64,000 nucleotides of DNA from the NCBI RefSeq assembly GCF_007997305.1, contig NZ_VORZ01000001.1, forward strand, positions 620,001-684,000, read 5' to 3'. Below the pieces are notes generated by a model. The model was given only the letters and a program-made list of their open reading frames with translations, had not been told where the DNA came from and searched no databases. Positions 45,799 to 56,297 of the stretch are shown one piece after another (within the stretch, counting starts at the first letter, position 1; every line of letters begins with the position of its first letter). A program made the position numbers and the translations under genes. Source of the stretch: Psychrobacter frigidicola. GTDB taxonomy: Bacteria > Pseudomonadota > Gammaproteobacteria > Pseudomonadales > Moraxellaceae.

Positions 45799-46180
45799 AC
45801 CGCCTATCCTTTTTTTAGAACTTATTATTTATTAATATAGTGTTGTATTATTATAATGATTATTAAGCCGATTATTATTCTAATAGACTATCCCATTGCA
45901 GTATGGTGTATTGTTAGTTATATGCCACTACTGTCTTATATCTATTAGTAAAGCTTACGGGATAGTATGGCAACCAATCACACAACCGCTCTACTATAGC
46001 AAAAACTACGCAAAGTGCCCATGCGTAAATCGGCTAAATAGCGTATTTAAGAAAAATTATTATAATGACGCAAAGGGAATAAAACTAGAAGTAAATCCAT
46101 AGGCGAAACTATGTTAAAGTTTCATGTTAAATTTGAACTATTTATAAGCACTACCGTTAATTGACTAAAAAGGATATAAG
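45799..46180. other. Divergent intergenic region, 382 bases
   Basis: It should hold the promoters of pheA (minus) and tal (plus). A 68-codon open frame at 45896-46102 has no family match or proper start and is not called. No attenuator-like leader for pheA was recognised. Confidence 0.45.
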
Positions 46181-47122
46181 ATGAGCGCATTACAGCAGCT
46201 TCGCACTATGACTACTATTGTCGCCGATACCGGTGACCTTGCCGCCATTGCGCGCCTAAAACCTATTGATGCGACCACTAATCCCAGCCTGATTACCAAA
46301 GCGCTTATTCATCCTGACAATCAAGCCATGCTCTCAGACACTATGAATCACCATCAAGGTGATGTCGATGCGGTGATTGATGCCTTAACGATTCAGATAG
46401 GTTGCAATATTCTAGGCTTAATTGAAGGACGGGTATCTACTGAGGTCGATGCGCGCTTGTCTTATGATACCCAAGCGACGATTGATAAAGCGTTAGAATT
46501 TATGGCCGCTTATGCAAGAGCGGGCGTTGATTCCGAACGGGTACTGATTAAAATGGCGGCGACATGGCAAGGTATTGAAGCGGCGCGCTATCTTGAAACC
46601 CAAGGTATTCATTGTAATTTGACCCTATTATTTGGCCAGCATCAAGCAGTTGCTTGTGCCGATGCTGGTGTGACTTTAATATCACCTTTCGTTGGTCGCA
46701 TTTTAGACTGGCAAAAACGCCAACAGAACCGCCAAAACGTGCCTGCGTCTGATGATATGGGTGTTCAATCGGTCAAACTTATTTATCAATATTATAAACA
46801 GCATGGTTATAAAACTCAGGTAATGGGTGCAAGCTTTCGCTCGACTGAGCAGATATTGGCGCTGGCTGGCTGTGATTTATTAACTATCGCTCCCAATCTG
46901 ATTGACGAATTAGCAGCGATGGATTGCACCGTTACTCGCCAGATGTCTCCTGAGATGTCAATGGAGATGGACAGTATGAAACGCGTGAGCCTAACTCATG
47001 ACGAGTTCAGCCAAGCCTATCAGCAAGATAAAGTGACACAGGATTTATTACCAAAGGGTATTGATGGCTTTATTGGAGCGCGTGATGAGCTGGCTCTGAC
47101 ATTAGCTGCTATGCGGAATTAA
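46181..47122 (+). CDS. tal: Transaldolase
   Basis: A 313-residue transaldolase with the conserved DATTNPSLITKA near the N-terminus, the Schiff-base Lys in RVLIKMAATWQGI, and NLTLLFGQHQAVACADAG and ISPFVGRILDW. It moves dihydroxyacetone units between sugar phosphates in the non-oxidative pentose phosphate pathway. The start has an AAAGGATAT site. A very strong terminator follows. Confidence 0.95.
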   Translation: MSALQQLRTMTTIVADTGDLAAIARLKPIDATTNPSLITKALIHPDNQAMLSDTMNHHQGDVDAVIDALTIQIGCNILGLIEGRVSTEVDARLSYDTQATIDKALEFMAAYARAGVDSERVLIKMAATWQGIEAARYLETQGIHCNLTLLFGQHQAVACADAGVTLISPFVGRILDWQKRQQNRQNVPASDDMGVQSVKLIYQYYKQHGYKTQVMGASFRSTEQILALAGCDLLTIAPNLIDELAAMDCTVTRQMSPEMSMEMDSMKRVSLTHDEFSQAYQQDKVTQDLLPKGIDGFIGARDELALTLAAMRN

Positions 47123-47129
47123 GGTTTAA

Positions 47130-47180
47130 TAGAGTAAAAAAAGGCATACTCCTGAACTGAGTATGCCTTTTTTTACTCTA
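47130..47180. terminator. Strong bidirectional terminator after tal
   Basis: A perfect 22-bp stem (47130-47151 with 47159-47180) with a 7-base loop. The stem contains A7 and T7 tracts, so it can act on both tal and the convergent lipoprotein gene. Confidence 0.92.
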
Positions 47181-47231
47181 TCTTTTGATGACAAGCAATA
47201 ATATACCGTTCAACGAAAGATTTTTAGCAGA

Positions 47232-47534
47232 TTAATTGTCAAGGTAAATACCATTTGGATTTAATTCAGATTTTGTTTTTTCATATTGTTTTCTTTCAGA
47301 GTCTGTTTTGAAGGAATAACCTTCAGACTTCATACAATAAGCAATCACTCTCTCTGCTTGCTCATCCGGAAGATTCTCAGCGTCCACATCTTTTCTGCAA
47401 TAACCCAGCTGGTCGGTCATGGATTGTTTGCTTGCCCCTTCTTTATACCAAGACGCTTCTGGAACGTATGAAGTACAAGCTGTGACTACTCCTATTGCTA
47501 GGGTTAAAATGGTCGTTTTAAATAAAATATTCAT
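47232..47534 (-). CDS. Small lipoprotein, function unknown
   Basis: A 100-residue protein with a clear lipoprotein signal (LAIGVVTAC, Cys20). The mature part has two further Cys and a Lys/Glu-rich region (GYSFKTDSERKQYEKTKSEL). No family recognised. It is a lone gene on the minus strand, convergent with tal. Confidence 0.75.
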   Translation of the reverse strand: MNILFKTTILTLAIGVVTACTSYVPEASWYKEGASKQSMTDQLGYCRKDVDAENLPDEQAERVIAYCMKSEGYSFKTDSERKQYEKTKSELNPNGIYLDN

Positions 47535-47615
47535 AATAATTACTCACTCCTAAGGCAGACGTTTCTGAATTTTACACATTAATTGTAACAAAGCAACTTA
47601 AATAACAGGGTTTTT

Positions 47616-48185
47616 TTAAGCCTTCAGCACCGTATAAATGGGCACTGGAAACTTGCCATGCAAATCAACTAAATCAAGCAATACCAACGCTCCCACTACA
47701 GTATGCGAAGCTGACTTGCACAGCTCATAAGCAGTGGTCAGCGTGCCACCCGTTGCCAATATATCATCTACCAAGAGTACGCGCTCAGGTGGTAAGTTAT
47801 TTTGCATCTCAAGAGTGTCTTTACCATATTCTAGCGCATAAGTCTTGTTAGCAACAGGCGGTGGTAATTTTCCCGGTTTACGCAGCAAAATTATGCCTTT
47901 ACCCAAACGCCCTGCTATCAAACTTGCAAACACAAAGCCCCGTGCTTCAACCGCTCCTAAGCAGTCTACCTCATCTAGCAATCCAGCAGGCAATACTGCC
48001 AGCAGGGCATCAACGACTTCATTAATATGACTGCGCAGTAACGGCGTGATGTCATAAAAATCAATACCAACTTTGGGGAAATCAGGAACCGTACGAATGA
48101 CTTGCCAAAATGGATGGTCAGTATTGAGTATATCAGAAGATTCTGATGACATATCAGCTGGCGTATTGGCAGCGGTAGCGCTCAT
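47616..48185 (-). CDS. apt: Adenine phosphoribosyltransferase
   Basis: From the ATG at 48185 (an AAGGG site lies upstream) the protein is 189 residues. It has the family core VPDFPKVGIDFYDITPLL, the GAVEARGFVFAS loop, and the PRPP-binding motif VLLVDDILATGGT. The enzyme salvages adenine to AMP. The longer frame from 48269 adds 28 residues without support. A 15-20 residue polar N-terminal extension precedes the core. Confidence 0.93.
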   Translation of the reverse strand: MSATAANTPADMSSESSDILNTDHPFWQVIRTVPDFPKVGIDFYDITPLLRSHINEVVDALLAVLPAGLLDEVDCLGAVEARGFVFASLIAGRLGKGIILLRKPGKLPPPVANKTYALEYGKDTLEMQNNLPPERVLLVDDILATGGTLTTAYELCKSASHTVVGALVLLDLVDLHGKFPVPIYTVLKA

Positions 48186-48494
48186 AACAACCCTTAGTAT
48201 AGGTAACTTGAATGATAATTTAACTGCGATAAATACCGTATCAATAGCATTAATACCGCACGCTATCATAACATAATTGATTCTGGGGTTATCACTGAAC
48301 GAGCGAAAAGACCGCTATATTAATAGAATAAATAATAAATATCGACTTGATAAGTGCTTATTTATCTCAATATACAAGTGTAAACTTAAACACGTAAAAT
48401 AGTGATATATGCTACACTACGTGCACTTTTGTGGTGTGTCCCGATTACAAATTGGCAGACTGTGGAATTGATAATTATTGATAGGATTATATAT

Positions 48495-48659
48495 ATGAAC
48501 CGTTATGAATGTATTGTCTGTGGCTGGATATATGATGAAGCGCTTGGCTGTCCTGAAGAGGGTATTGCCCCTGGTACTAAGTGGGATGACATCCCTGACG
48601 ACTGGACATGCCCTGAGTGCGGTGTGGGTAAGTTAGATTTTGAAATGGTAGAAATCTAA
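48495..48659 (+). CDS. Rubredoxin
   Basis: A 54-residue electron carrier with the four iron-binding Cys in CIVC (6 and 9) and CPEC (39 and 42), plus the usual WIYDEALG and [10 protein letters not shown]. It starts at the ATG 48495; the longer open frame from 48402 has no family support. It may donate electrons to alkane hydroxylase or other oxygenases, but none lies nearby. The alpha/beta hydrolase gene follows after 12 bases. Confidence 0.95.
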   Translation: MNRYECIVCGWIYDEALGCPEEGIAPGTKWDDIPDDWTCPECGVGKLDFEMVEI

Positions 48660-48671
48660 GTAGGAGCGCTC

Positions 48672-49694
48672 ATGACGAACTCAAATTATCCTAACGAGAT
48701 CGACGCGCCTGAAAAGGCCGTAAACTATCCAACGCCCGCATGGCAGAAATTTGGCGCACATGATTGGCGCGTCTCTGATCTTAGTGACCATCTGTATCAG
48801 GATATGCTGGACATCGGTGATGGTATTAAGCTGTGCGTTGAGGCTGGCGGCAATCCTGATAACCCGCCCTTGCTGATGGTCATGGGGCTAGGTTCACAAA
48901 TGGTATTTTGGCCAGATGGCTTTATCAAGCGCCTGATTGATGCTGGATTTTTTGTGATTCGCTTTGATAACCGGGATATTGGTCTGTCGTCTAAAGTACA
49001 GATTGAAGGTCTGCCGCGTGTCAGTCAGCTCAAGATGATGCTCCGGCTGCAAACAGGGTTGTCTAATAAAGGTCAGCAAGTTGCCTATAATCTAACTGAT
49101 ATGGCTGAAGATACAGTGCGCCTTATTAAGGCGTTACATCTGAGTAGCACTCATTTACTAGGCGCTTCTATGGGGGGTATGATCGCCCAAATCGTTGCGG
49201 CCCGCTATCCAAGCTTAGTCAAGCGTATGGCATTGATGTTTACCACTACCAATCGCGCATTTTTGCGCCCGCCAAAAGCCAAACAGCTATACACCTTAAT
49301 CAATCGGCCTGAAAGTCATTCGGAACGTGATATTGTACGCCATAGTGTTTGGTTTATGAAAACCGTCGGTACACCGGGGCATGTGAATGTGCGCACTGTA
49401 CGTGAGATTGCTAAGTTACGCTACCAACGCAATTTTCATCCCTTAGGCTCAGTACAACAATTGAATGCTATTTTATCGTCAGGCTCTATTAGTCGCTTTA
49501 GTAAGCAAGTGAAAGCACCGACCATTGTCATTCATGGTAGTGCCGATGGTCTACTACCGGCATCCCAAGGGCGAGTGGTGGCCAAGACCATTCCCAACGC
49601 GTCATTTTATTTAATCGAAGGCATGGCGCATGATATTCCAGCCTATTATCAACCGTATTTGGTCGATTTAATTCGCAATCATTTATTAGAATAA
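48672..49694 (+). CDS. Alpha/beta hydrolase
   Basis: A 340-residue hydrolase. The nucleophile elbow is GASMGG (Ser166), the oxyanion region is MVMGLGSQM, and the catalytic Asp and His are in HGSADGLLPA and GMAHDIPAY. It resembles esterases or aclacinomycin methylesterase-type (RdmC-like) hydrolases; the substrate is not known. It lies 12 bases after the rubredoxin gene, so the two are probably cotranscribed. Confidence 0.87.
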   Translation: MTNSNYPNEIDAPEKAVNYPTPAWQKFGAHDWRVSDLSDHLYQDMLDIGDGIKLCVEAGGNPDNPPLLMVMGLGSQMVFWPDGFIKRLIDAGFFVIRFDNRDIGLSSKVQIEGLPRVSQLKMMLRLQTGLSNKGQQVAYNLTDMAEDTVRLIKALHLSSTHLLGASMGGMIAQIVAARYPSLVKRMALMFTTTNRAFLRPPKAKQLYTLINRPESHSERDIVRHSVWFMKTVGTPGHVNVRTVREIAKLRYQRNFHPLGSVQQLNAILSSGSISRFSKQVKAPTIVIHGSADGLLPASQGRVVAKTIPNASFYLIEGMAHDIPAYYQPYLVDLIRNHLLE

Positions 49695-49743
49695 CCAGTT
49701 TTAGATAGTTTACTGGTTCAAACGTTATAATTTAAACAATGCG

Positions 49744-49798
49744 AATGAAAAAAGAGGTTGTAGCATAAATAGTTTATGCTGCAACCTCTTTTTTCATT
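49744..49798. terminator. Bidirectional terminator between convergent genes
   Basis: A 26-bp stem with one G-U pair (49744-49769 with 49773-49798), a 3-base loop and A- and T-rich arms. It serves the hydrolase gene and the convergent WG-repeat gene. Confidence 0.9.
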
Positions 49799-49858
49799 TG
49801 CCATTCTAATCGAAATGGCTACTCTGCCTTAAATTACTACTTTATCCTAACAGTTACT

Positions 49859-51007
49859 TTATATGCAGCTGGCATAGTCACCTTTTATATCAATACAAAT
49901 TTTGGCCCCATTATCAAGATTACTAACCCAAGCTTTCCCATTTTTGAAGACAAACGCTGGCATCTCTTTGTCGTTGTCAGTGGTGATTATACTGCTATCC
50001 TCGAAAGTGAAAGGTATGACCAACTCGCCACCTAAATTCAAAAATCCCCACTTATCATCAACGCGCACGCCAGCCACCCCTTCAGAAAACGGACGAACCT
50101 CGTCAAATGAATAAGTAATCATAATCACATTATCCTCATCAATAAATCCCCATCTACCATCTTGTTGATGCGGCTGCAGAGTACTAAACTCTGCTAAACG
50201 TCTTGGTGCTTCTGGTGCTATTTCCGAAACATTGTTTCTAACGTCAACCTCATTCGTGGTCTTATTAGTGGGGACTGAACGAGCACTGATATCACGCTCG
50301 TTGCGATTATCGCTACGAGTGTCATTACGGCTGCTGACTTTAGCATTAGGATCAGTAGTAGCCTTACCATTTTTATCTACCCAGCTGACCGCCTTATTCT
50401 TACGTACCCGCGCCACGCCGCCGCGGTAATTATCAATATCACTAATCGCTGATGAGAAAGGCACAATCGTGTCATTACCGGTACTGATGACACCATACTG
50501 ACTTGATTTTTTGACCACAATTCGCCCATCAGATACTGGTCGCGCCCAACCTTGTCCGCCACTTAATATATCATAATTAGGAGGAATGACTTCCTGACCT
50601 TGCATGTTGATATAACCAACACGGCCATTGCGCAGCACAGGAAATAAACCGCCAGCCATCTTATTGACATCAACCTTTTGATAGCGTGATAAATCAACTG
50701 CTACTTTGCCCCTACTATCAATTAATGCCACAGGCGCACCGAAATCTTTTATTGCTAAGAAATAGCCACTAGCTGGCGTACAAGAAACATTCTTATAGTA
50801 ACTTTTGGGCAACTTGCAGCTAGCTGCCTGTGCAGTTGGCATCGCAAATATTGCGCTTAATAAAACACTAATACCAAGCATTAGACGCGGTGTTTTGTTT
50901 AGTAAAGACTTGTTTACCAGCGTCGTACTTAGTGGTTCTGATTTTTTTAACGCTGAACCCAAAGAGCTTTGAGACACAGAGTATTGAAATATAGAGCGTT
51001 GATCCAT
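49859..51007 (-). CDS. WG repeat-containing exported protein
   Basis: A 382-residue protein with a long basic N-terminus and a signal segment (about 42-61, ending MPTAQAA). The rest is built of WG-type repeats such as GRWGFIDEDNVIMITYSFDE and DKWGFLNLGGELVIPFTF, plus a divergent set in the N-terminal half (RVGYINMQGQEVIPPNYD). WG repeats form a beta structure of unknown role, often surface linked. An Asn/Arg/Asp-rich linker (~residues 228-260) joins the two halves. The start at 51007 is far upstream of the signal, so a later Met (for example Met43) is also possible. Confidence 0.82.
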   Translation of the reverse strand: MDQRSIFQYSVSQSSLGSALKKSEPLSTTLVNKSLLNKTPRLMLGISVLLSAIFAMPTAQAASCKLPKSYYKNVSCTPASGYFLAIKDFGAPVALIDSRGKVAVDLSRYQKVDVNKMAGGLFPVLRNGRVGYINMQGQEVIPPNYDILSGGQGWARPVSDGRIVVKKSSQYGVISTGNDTIVPFSSAISDIDNYRGGVARVRKNKAVSWVDKNGKATTDPNAKVSSRNDTRSDNRNERDISARSVPTNKTTNEVDVRNNVSEIAPEAPRRLAEFSTLQPHQQDGRWGFIDEDNVIMITYSFDEVRPFSEGVAGVRVDDKWGFLNLGGELVIPFTFEDSSIITTDNDKEMPAFVFKNGKAWVSNLDNGAKICIDIKGDYASCI

Positions 51008-51279
51008 AATGAAACCTAAGTTAAAAGTTTATATCATGCATTAAAAAATAAAATAACGACAAAATTAGGTGCCATCGTAAACTACTAGGCTAACAAATAG
51101 TAAAGTGAACACCAACCTCAGTCCTGTAAGAATGTCACTACACTCTATAAACCTTGTCAGCAATTTGTTATAGCAATTGTTAGATAATAGCATTTCTGTT
51201 TGAGCTTAAAACGTTTACACTTAAGCTTTTTTTAAATTGCTGGTTGTACTGTGGCATTGTGCACTAACAAGGACAAAAT

Positions 51280-52173
51280 ATGACAGTTGCTTCCACACGT
51301 TCGGCATCTATCGGTCTAATTATTGGTTGTATCATTTTTGGATTAGGCAGCCTGATTGTTGCTCATGTCGCTATCGGTGGTTGGGCGATGGCGTTTTGGC
51401 GGCTCGCAATTTCAGGAATTATATTTGCGCTACTGGCGAAATTCACAGGACAACGTCTGCCACGCTCAAGACGGGCAATTGTCTTTGGTCTATTATCTGG
51501 AGTATTTTTAGGCTTAGACTTAGCGCTTTGGCATGAGAGTATCCATGCGGTTGGTCCTGGTATCTCTACCCTACTCAATAGCTTACAGATTTTCTTTCTG
51601 GCTGCTATTGGGTTTTTATATTTTAATGAGCGTCAGTCGATTTTGCAGCTGGGAAGTTTGTGTTTAGCAATGTTAGGGGTGGCGATGATAGGCAGCCCTG
51701 AGTTTGCACAGAATACCAATGCAACATGGGGCTTCATCACGGGTATCGTTTCAGGAGCAATGCTGGCCGCATCAATGACCTTTATTCGTAAGACTCACGA
51801 TACCGAACCGACACCGATATTTGTGCTCATGCAGCTAATCAGTATTGGCGGGGTATTAGCAATGATAGTACCGATGTTGTTTTTTGATAGGGGTCATATA
51901 TTACCCAATACATGGGCTGAGGTTGGTTGGATATTGATATATGGCGCTGTGATGCAATGTATCGCTTGGGGGTTAATTGCTTATTCTATTCCTAAGCTGT
52001 CTTTGACATTAACTGGTCTATTACTGTTAACTGAGCCAATTGCCGCCTTAGTAATTGATTATAGCTGGCTGGACAAGCCTATCAACACCTTACAAGGGAG
52101 TGGCGCACTGCTGACTATGTTTGCTATTTACTTGGGATCGCTGAAACCTAAACCCCATGCCCTACGCCGATAG
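51280..52173 (+). CDS. DMT/EamA family transporter
   Basis: A 297-residue membrane protein of about ten helices, in two similar EamA halves, with GWAMAFWRLAISGIIFALLA in the first and ALLTMFAIYLGSLKPK at the end. It belongs to the drug/metabolite transporter superfamily; the substrate cannot be told. It is a single gene convergent with the permease gene at 52331. Confidence 0.85.
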   Translation: MTVASTRSASIGLIIGCIIFGLGSLIVAHVAIGGWAMAFWRLAISGIIFALLAKFTGQRLPRSRRAIVFGLLSGVFLGLDLALWHESIHAVGPGISTLLNSLQIFFLAAIGFLYFNERQSILQLGSLCLAMLGVAMIGSPEFAQNTNATWGFITGIVSGAMLAASMTFIRKTHDTEPTPIFVLMQLISIGGVLAMIVPMLFFDRGHILPNTWAEVGWILIYGAVMQCIAWGLIAYSIPKLSLTLTGLLLLTEPIAALVIDYSWLDKPINTLQGSGALLTMFAIYLGSLKPKPHALRR

Positions 52174-52259
52174 CGCTTCTTTGCACGGTTTTATAAGCAG
52201 AAATATAAATAAAGGTTTATAAAAGCAAACTATAAAACGGATAGTAAAAGTAGGCAACA

Positions 52260-52297
52260 AAAATGGCAAGTTATATATAGATATAATCTGCCATTTT
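52260..52297. terminator. Probable bidirectional terminator
   Basis: A 9-bp stem (52260-52268 with 52289-52297) around a 20-base AT-rich loop, with A- and T-tracts flanking. It sits between the convergent transporter and permease genes. Confidence 0.65.
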
Positions 52298-52330
52298 ATA
52301 ATTTACTATTATGAGCAGTTTTTTTAGTTA

Positions 52331-53731
52331 TTAATTCTTCTGCCTATTGAACAATGCATTAAGCACAATTGCTGTTAAAGTAGCCGTACCAATACCACCC
52401 AAATCAAAGCCGCCCAAGTGTAAGCTAAAGTTACCCGTTCCCATAATCACCGTGACCGCTGCAATGATTAAATTGCTGTTTTTACTAAAGTCGATATGAC
52501 TGTCTATCCAAATTTTCGCGCCAGCGATGGCAATGAGACCAAACACCACAATAGAAGCACCCCCTAATAATGCGGGTGGAATCGTTTGGATAATCGCGCC
52601 AAACTTTGGCGATAGACCTAGCAAAACGGCGACAACCCCTGCCATTACAAAAATCGTGGTGCTATAAACCTTTGTTACTGCCATGACACCGATATTCTCA
52701 GCATAAGTGGTCACCCCTGTACCGCCGAAACCCGCTGAAAAAGTAGTTGCCAAACCGTCAGCAAAGAAAGCGCGACCCATATATGGTGTGACGCGAGACT
52801 TAGTCATGCCTTCTACCGCTTTAAAATGTCCAAGGTTTTCGGCAATCAGAATAAAAGCAACGGGTGCAATTAGAATAATAGCGCTCATCTCAAAACGCGG
52901 TGCATGAATACCAGGTAACCCAAACCAAGAGGCAGCAGAGATGCCGCTAAAGTCAATCGCTACCCCAAAGCCCAGCACATTGGTCATAATAAAATAGGCT
53001 AAATAAGACAGTATCAAACCGACCAATAACAGCAGACGCCTAAGCATACCGCGAGTAAATACTGCCACGCCACTAATAAGGAGTACGGTTAGCGCTGCCA
53101 TCCACGCATCGAACTGATTGGCAGATACCCCCTGAATGGTCACCGGCGCTAAATTAAGACCAATGATCATCACGATTGCACCAGTCACGATAGGTGGCAT
53201 TAAACGCTCAATCCAGCCAGTTCCCGTCTTGATAACCAATAATCCCACTAAAGCATAAATAATCCCGCATACCATGATGCCGCCTAAGGCGACATTTAGA
53301 TTACTATTAAAGCCTACACCAGCATAAGCGGTGACGGCGATAACAGGGCCAATAAAAGCGAAGCTTGAGCCCAAATAGCTGGGCATACGCCCACCAGTAA
53401 TCATAAAAAACATGATGGTACAAATACCGGACATCAAAATCGCTAGATTGGGATCAAAACCCATTAATAGCGGCGCAAGCACTGTTGAACCAAACATCGC
53501 AAAAGTATGCTGCACGCCGAGCAATACGCTTTTTGTAGGCGGTAAATACTCATTAATGCCGACAGGATTACGGTCTAGATCACCCTGAAAAGGTCGCCAT
53601 GTTGGGAACCAACGACCATTTTCAAAATCGGGGTTATATGGTAAGCTCATTACCGCTGTATTATTATCAGTGGTATTCAGTTCTGAGGAGTCTGGTTCTG
53701 CTTGGGAGGAATGCTCCGAGGGAGAGGTCAT
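52331..53731 (-). CDS. NCS2 nucleobase permease (uracil/pyrimidine, RutG/UraA-like)
   Basis: A 466-residue membrane protein of about 14 helices. Conserved parts include GVQHTFAMFGSTVLAPLLMG, ITGGRMPSYLGSSFAFIGP, ERLMPPIVTGAIVMIIGLNLAP and GTGVTTYAENIGVMAVTKVY, which are close to the pyrimidine permease RutG and relatives in the nucleobase:cation symporter-2 family. It probably imports uracil or related pyrimidines with H+. The ~50-residue polar N-terminus is longer than usual. No rut genes are adjacent. Confidence 0.9.
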   Translation of the reverse strand: MTSPSEHSSQAEPDSSELNTTDNNTAVMSLPYNPDFENGRWFPTWRPFQGDLDRNPVGINEYLPPTKSVLLGVQHTFAMFGSTVLAPLLMGFDPNLAILMSGICTIMFFMITGGRMPSYLGSSFAFIGPVIAVTAYAGVGFNSNLNVALGGIMVCGIIYALVGLLVIKTGTGWIERLMPPIVTGAIVMIIGLNLAPVTIQGVSANQFDAWMAALTVLLISGVAVFTRGMLRRLLLLVGLILSYLAYFIMTNVLGFGVAIDFSGISAASWFGLPGIHAPRFEMSAIILIAPVAFILIAENLGHFKAVEGMTKSRVTPYMGRAFFADGLATTFSAGFGGTGVTTYAENIGVMAVTKVYSTTIFVMAGVVAVLLGLSPKFGAIIQTIPPALLGGASIVVFGLIAIAGAKIWIDSHIDFSKNSNLIIAAVTVIMGTGNFSLHLGGFDLGGIGTATLTAIVLNALFNRQKN

Positions 53732-54365
53732 GCGCGCTGTTCCTGATTCATCTAAACTAATAATAATGAGGTCTTAAATAATAAGATTATAATAGCTAGA
53801 ACATGTAGTTAAAAATAGTGATCGGGTAAACAAATAAAAGCACTACAACGCTCGTATCGTCCTATTTTGCCTAATACATCATGACCAACCGCTGCTCTAA
53901 ACCTATATTCCTTTAAGCTATATTATGACGATATTTCGTCTTCATGAGAGCTTATGATCAAAAAAATGACCAAAGTACGCCTGTTTTTATAGAGTTTCTA
54001 CATTTTGCTAGATGTATGCGGCTGGATATGTTCTACTAAATGCACCGCTTCGGCTGCTCTAATTATATTCTACAGCGACAGAAAAATTACAGGATGTTAC
54101 ACAAGCGTTGACGCATAGCATCATAACGGAAATTCATAATAAACAACAGCTATTATTTACTCGTCATCTGGACTGCCACGTTTAAAAAATGTCATAGCTA
54201 CTTTCATAGACTTAACGTCTAACTATACTTACTACTTATTGTTGTCTACCGTTTCCCTATGTGAGTGCCGTATTTTTTATGCGGTCACAGTAAGCTATAC
54301 TTATAGCTATGTATATAACCTAACAGTCGTATTCACTCTGTTTCACTTTTTTTCGGTGTATTAGT
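53732..54365. other. Divergent intergenic region, 634 bases
   Basis: Space between the divergent permease and sdaA genes, AT-rich. No frame with a family match was found. It should hold both promoters. Confidence 0.45.
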
Positions 54366-55799
54366 ATGATTAGTGTATTTGATTTATTTAAAATCGGCAT
54401 TGGCCCATCAAGTTCTCATACCGTAGGCCCGATGGTAGCCGCTAACTTATTCTTAGCGTCCTTACTTAAGCAAGCCAAGTTAGCGGATATCAGTGGGCTG
54501 GAGATTGAGCTATATGGCTCATTAGCCGCAACTGGCAAAGGGCATGCGACTGATACTGCTATCTTACTAGGTTTGCTGGGGCATCAGCCAAGCACAATCG
54601 ATACACGGCTGACCAGTCAATATATGTCTCAAATTTTTTCTGACAAACAACTGAATATTGCAGGCGAGCATAACATTGCTTTTGATACCGAGCGCGATAT
54701 CCACTGGTATGGTGAAACCGTCCTTCCCTACCACCCAAACGCCATGACTATCAGTGTACTATTAACAGACGGTAGCCGTTATCAGCAAACTTATTATTCA
54801 GTAGGGGGCGGTTTTGTCATCAATGATGAAGACGCCAACAATCCAGATGAAGACCATGGCACCCCGACTATTGATGTCATCCCTTACCCATTTAATACCG
54901 CAGCCGAGCTTCTTGAGCAATGCCGAAAAAACAACTTGAGTATCAGTGAATTGGTCTTGGCTAACGAGCTGCATTATCGTAGCCAAGAAGACGTGTTTGG
55001 CTATTTAGATTCTATCTGGACCTCGATGCAAGACTGCGTGATCCGTGGTTGTCAAAACAGTGGCATATTACCAGGCGGTTTGGATGTTAAACGCCGTGCT
55101 CAAGCTTTACATTTACAGTTGTGCGCTGAAAAAGACCAGCCTAGTAGCAAAGAAGATAAGCTCGTGGCAATGGATTGGATCAACTTATATGCGCTAGCTG
55201 TCAATGAGGAAAATGCCAATGGCGGTAACGTGGTGACAGCCCCAACCAATGGCGCAGCTGGTATTATTCCAGCAGTTATGCATTATTACCGTGATTTTTT
55301 AGCGGATTATAGTATCGATGGTGCGCGCAAATACCTGCTAAATGCGACCGCTATTGGCAGTTTAATTAAGCAAAATGCTTCTATATCTGGCGCTGAAGTA
55401 GGTTGTCAAGGCGAAGTTGGCTCCGCTTGCGCAATGGCAGCTTCTGCTTTAGCTGAAATTTTAGGCGGTGACCCTGCTAAATGTTTGAATGCGGCTGAGA
55501 TAGGTATTGAGCACAATTTGGGCCTGACTTGTGACCCGGTTGGCGGCTTGGTACAAGTGCCTTGTATCGAACGCAATGCAATGGGCGCTGTGAAAGCCGT
55601 TAATGCCGCACGCCTTGCCTGCCGTGGTAATGGTCAACACTTTGTATCTTTTGATAAAGTCGTTGAGACAATGAAACAAACAGGGGCTGATATGATGGAT
55701 ATTTATAAAGAAACATCACGTGGCGGACTTGCCATTTATGCTGATAACCGCATACCGACTGCCAGCCAAGGCGTCAGTGTGAAATACAGTCAGTGCTAA
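54366..55799 (+). CDS. sdaA: L-serine ammonia-lyase (iron-sulfur type)
   Basis: A 477-residue L-serine dehydratase. The N-terminal domain ([20 protein letters not shown]) and the catalytic domain ([54 protein letters not shown]) are joined in one chain, as in E. coli SdaA. Conserved Cys in the last two motifs and near the C-terminus hold the 4Fe-4S cluster. It turns L-serine into pyruvate and ammonia. Confidence 0.95.
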   Translation: MISVFDLFKIGIGPSSSHTVGPMVAANLFLASLLKQAKLADISGLEIELYGSLAATGKGHATDTAILLGLLGHQPSTIDTRLTSQYMSQIFSDKQLNIAGEHNIAFDTERDIHWYGETVLPYHPNAMTISVLLTDGSRYQQTYYSVGGGFVINDEDANNPDEDHGTPTIDVIPYPFNTAAELLEQCRKNNLSISELVLANELHYRSQEDVFGYLDSIWTSMQDCVIRGCQNSGILPGGLDVKRRAQALHLQLCAEKDQPSSKEDKLVAMDWINLYALAVNEENANGGNVVTAPTNGAAGIIPAVMHYYRDFLADYSIDGARKYLLNATAIGSLIKQNASISGAEVGCQGEVGSACAMAASALAEILGGDPAKCLNAAEIGIEHNLGLTCDPVGGLVQVPCIERNAMGAVKAVNAARLACRGNGQHFVSFDKVVETMKQTGADMMDIYKETSRGGLAIYADNRIPTASQGVSVKYSQC

Positions 55800-55838
55800 T
55801 CAACCTGTCTGATAGTTAATTCAGATAAATCAGCTTGC

Positions 55839-55873
55839 AAAAAAAGCCCCTAATAAATTAGAGGCTTTTTTTA
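55839..55873. terminator. Terminator after sdaA
   Basis: An inverted repeat AAAAAAAGCC...GGCTTTTTTT with one mismatch in the inner arm (55839-55851 with 55859-55872) and a T-tract. It lies between sdaA and the convergent lipoprotein gene. Confidence 0.85.
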
Positions 55874-55898
55874 TTAATGTCATTACTTAAATTAAGAA

Positions 55899-56297
55899 CT
55901 ATTCAGCTGTTTTTGATATTATTTTGTTTAAAGACCAAGCAGGATTAACCATACCTGTTTCTGTATTAGCAACCGCTTCTTGGCGTACGTCTAATACATA
56001 GCGATAATTTGGCTCATAAGTGAACCCTTGAATATCACCATTTAGCGTATTATAGTTTTTCTGATACGTCTGACGATATTGCAAGCACTCAGTTTCAACC
56101 ACAGTACCACTAGTATTCGGAAGCTCACAAATAGCTTTACGCGGCGCAATTTCTACTTTAAAGCTTGGGATATTAACGACTTTAACACTGACCGCTTCAC
56201 CTTCAACGACCATAGCGCGTTCATCAGCCAACTTCATAGTAGAACAACCTGATACTGCAAAAGTTGTCATTAATGCTGCAATTGCTAACTTTTTCAT
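55899..56297 (-). CDS. DUF4377 family lipoprotein
   Basis: A 132-residue lipoprotein with signal and lipobox FAVSGC (Cys18). The C-terminal half (ECLQYRQ, IQGFTYEPNYRYVLDVRQE, and a LNKIISKT end) is the DUF4377 pattern, a domain often found beside META/HslJ domains in envelope proteins. Its function is unknown. The start is preceded by GAGGGTTAAAC. Confidence 0.8.
   Translation of the reverse strand: MKKLAIAALMTTFAVSGCSTMKLADERAMVVEGEAVSVKVVNIPSFKVEIAPRKAICELPNTSGTVVETECLQYRQTYQKNYNTLNGDIQGFTYEPNYRYVLDVRQEAVANTETGMVNPAWSLNKIISKTAE

Noticed and set aside
45896-46102. 68-codon open frame on the plus strand between pheA and tal
   Set aside because: Odd composition, no family resemblance, no ribosome site; lies in a divergent promoter region.
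53930-54180. Possible remnant of a gene before sdaA (a 40-codon frame ending near 54186)
   Set aside because: No recognised family and no start; could not be told from noise.
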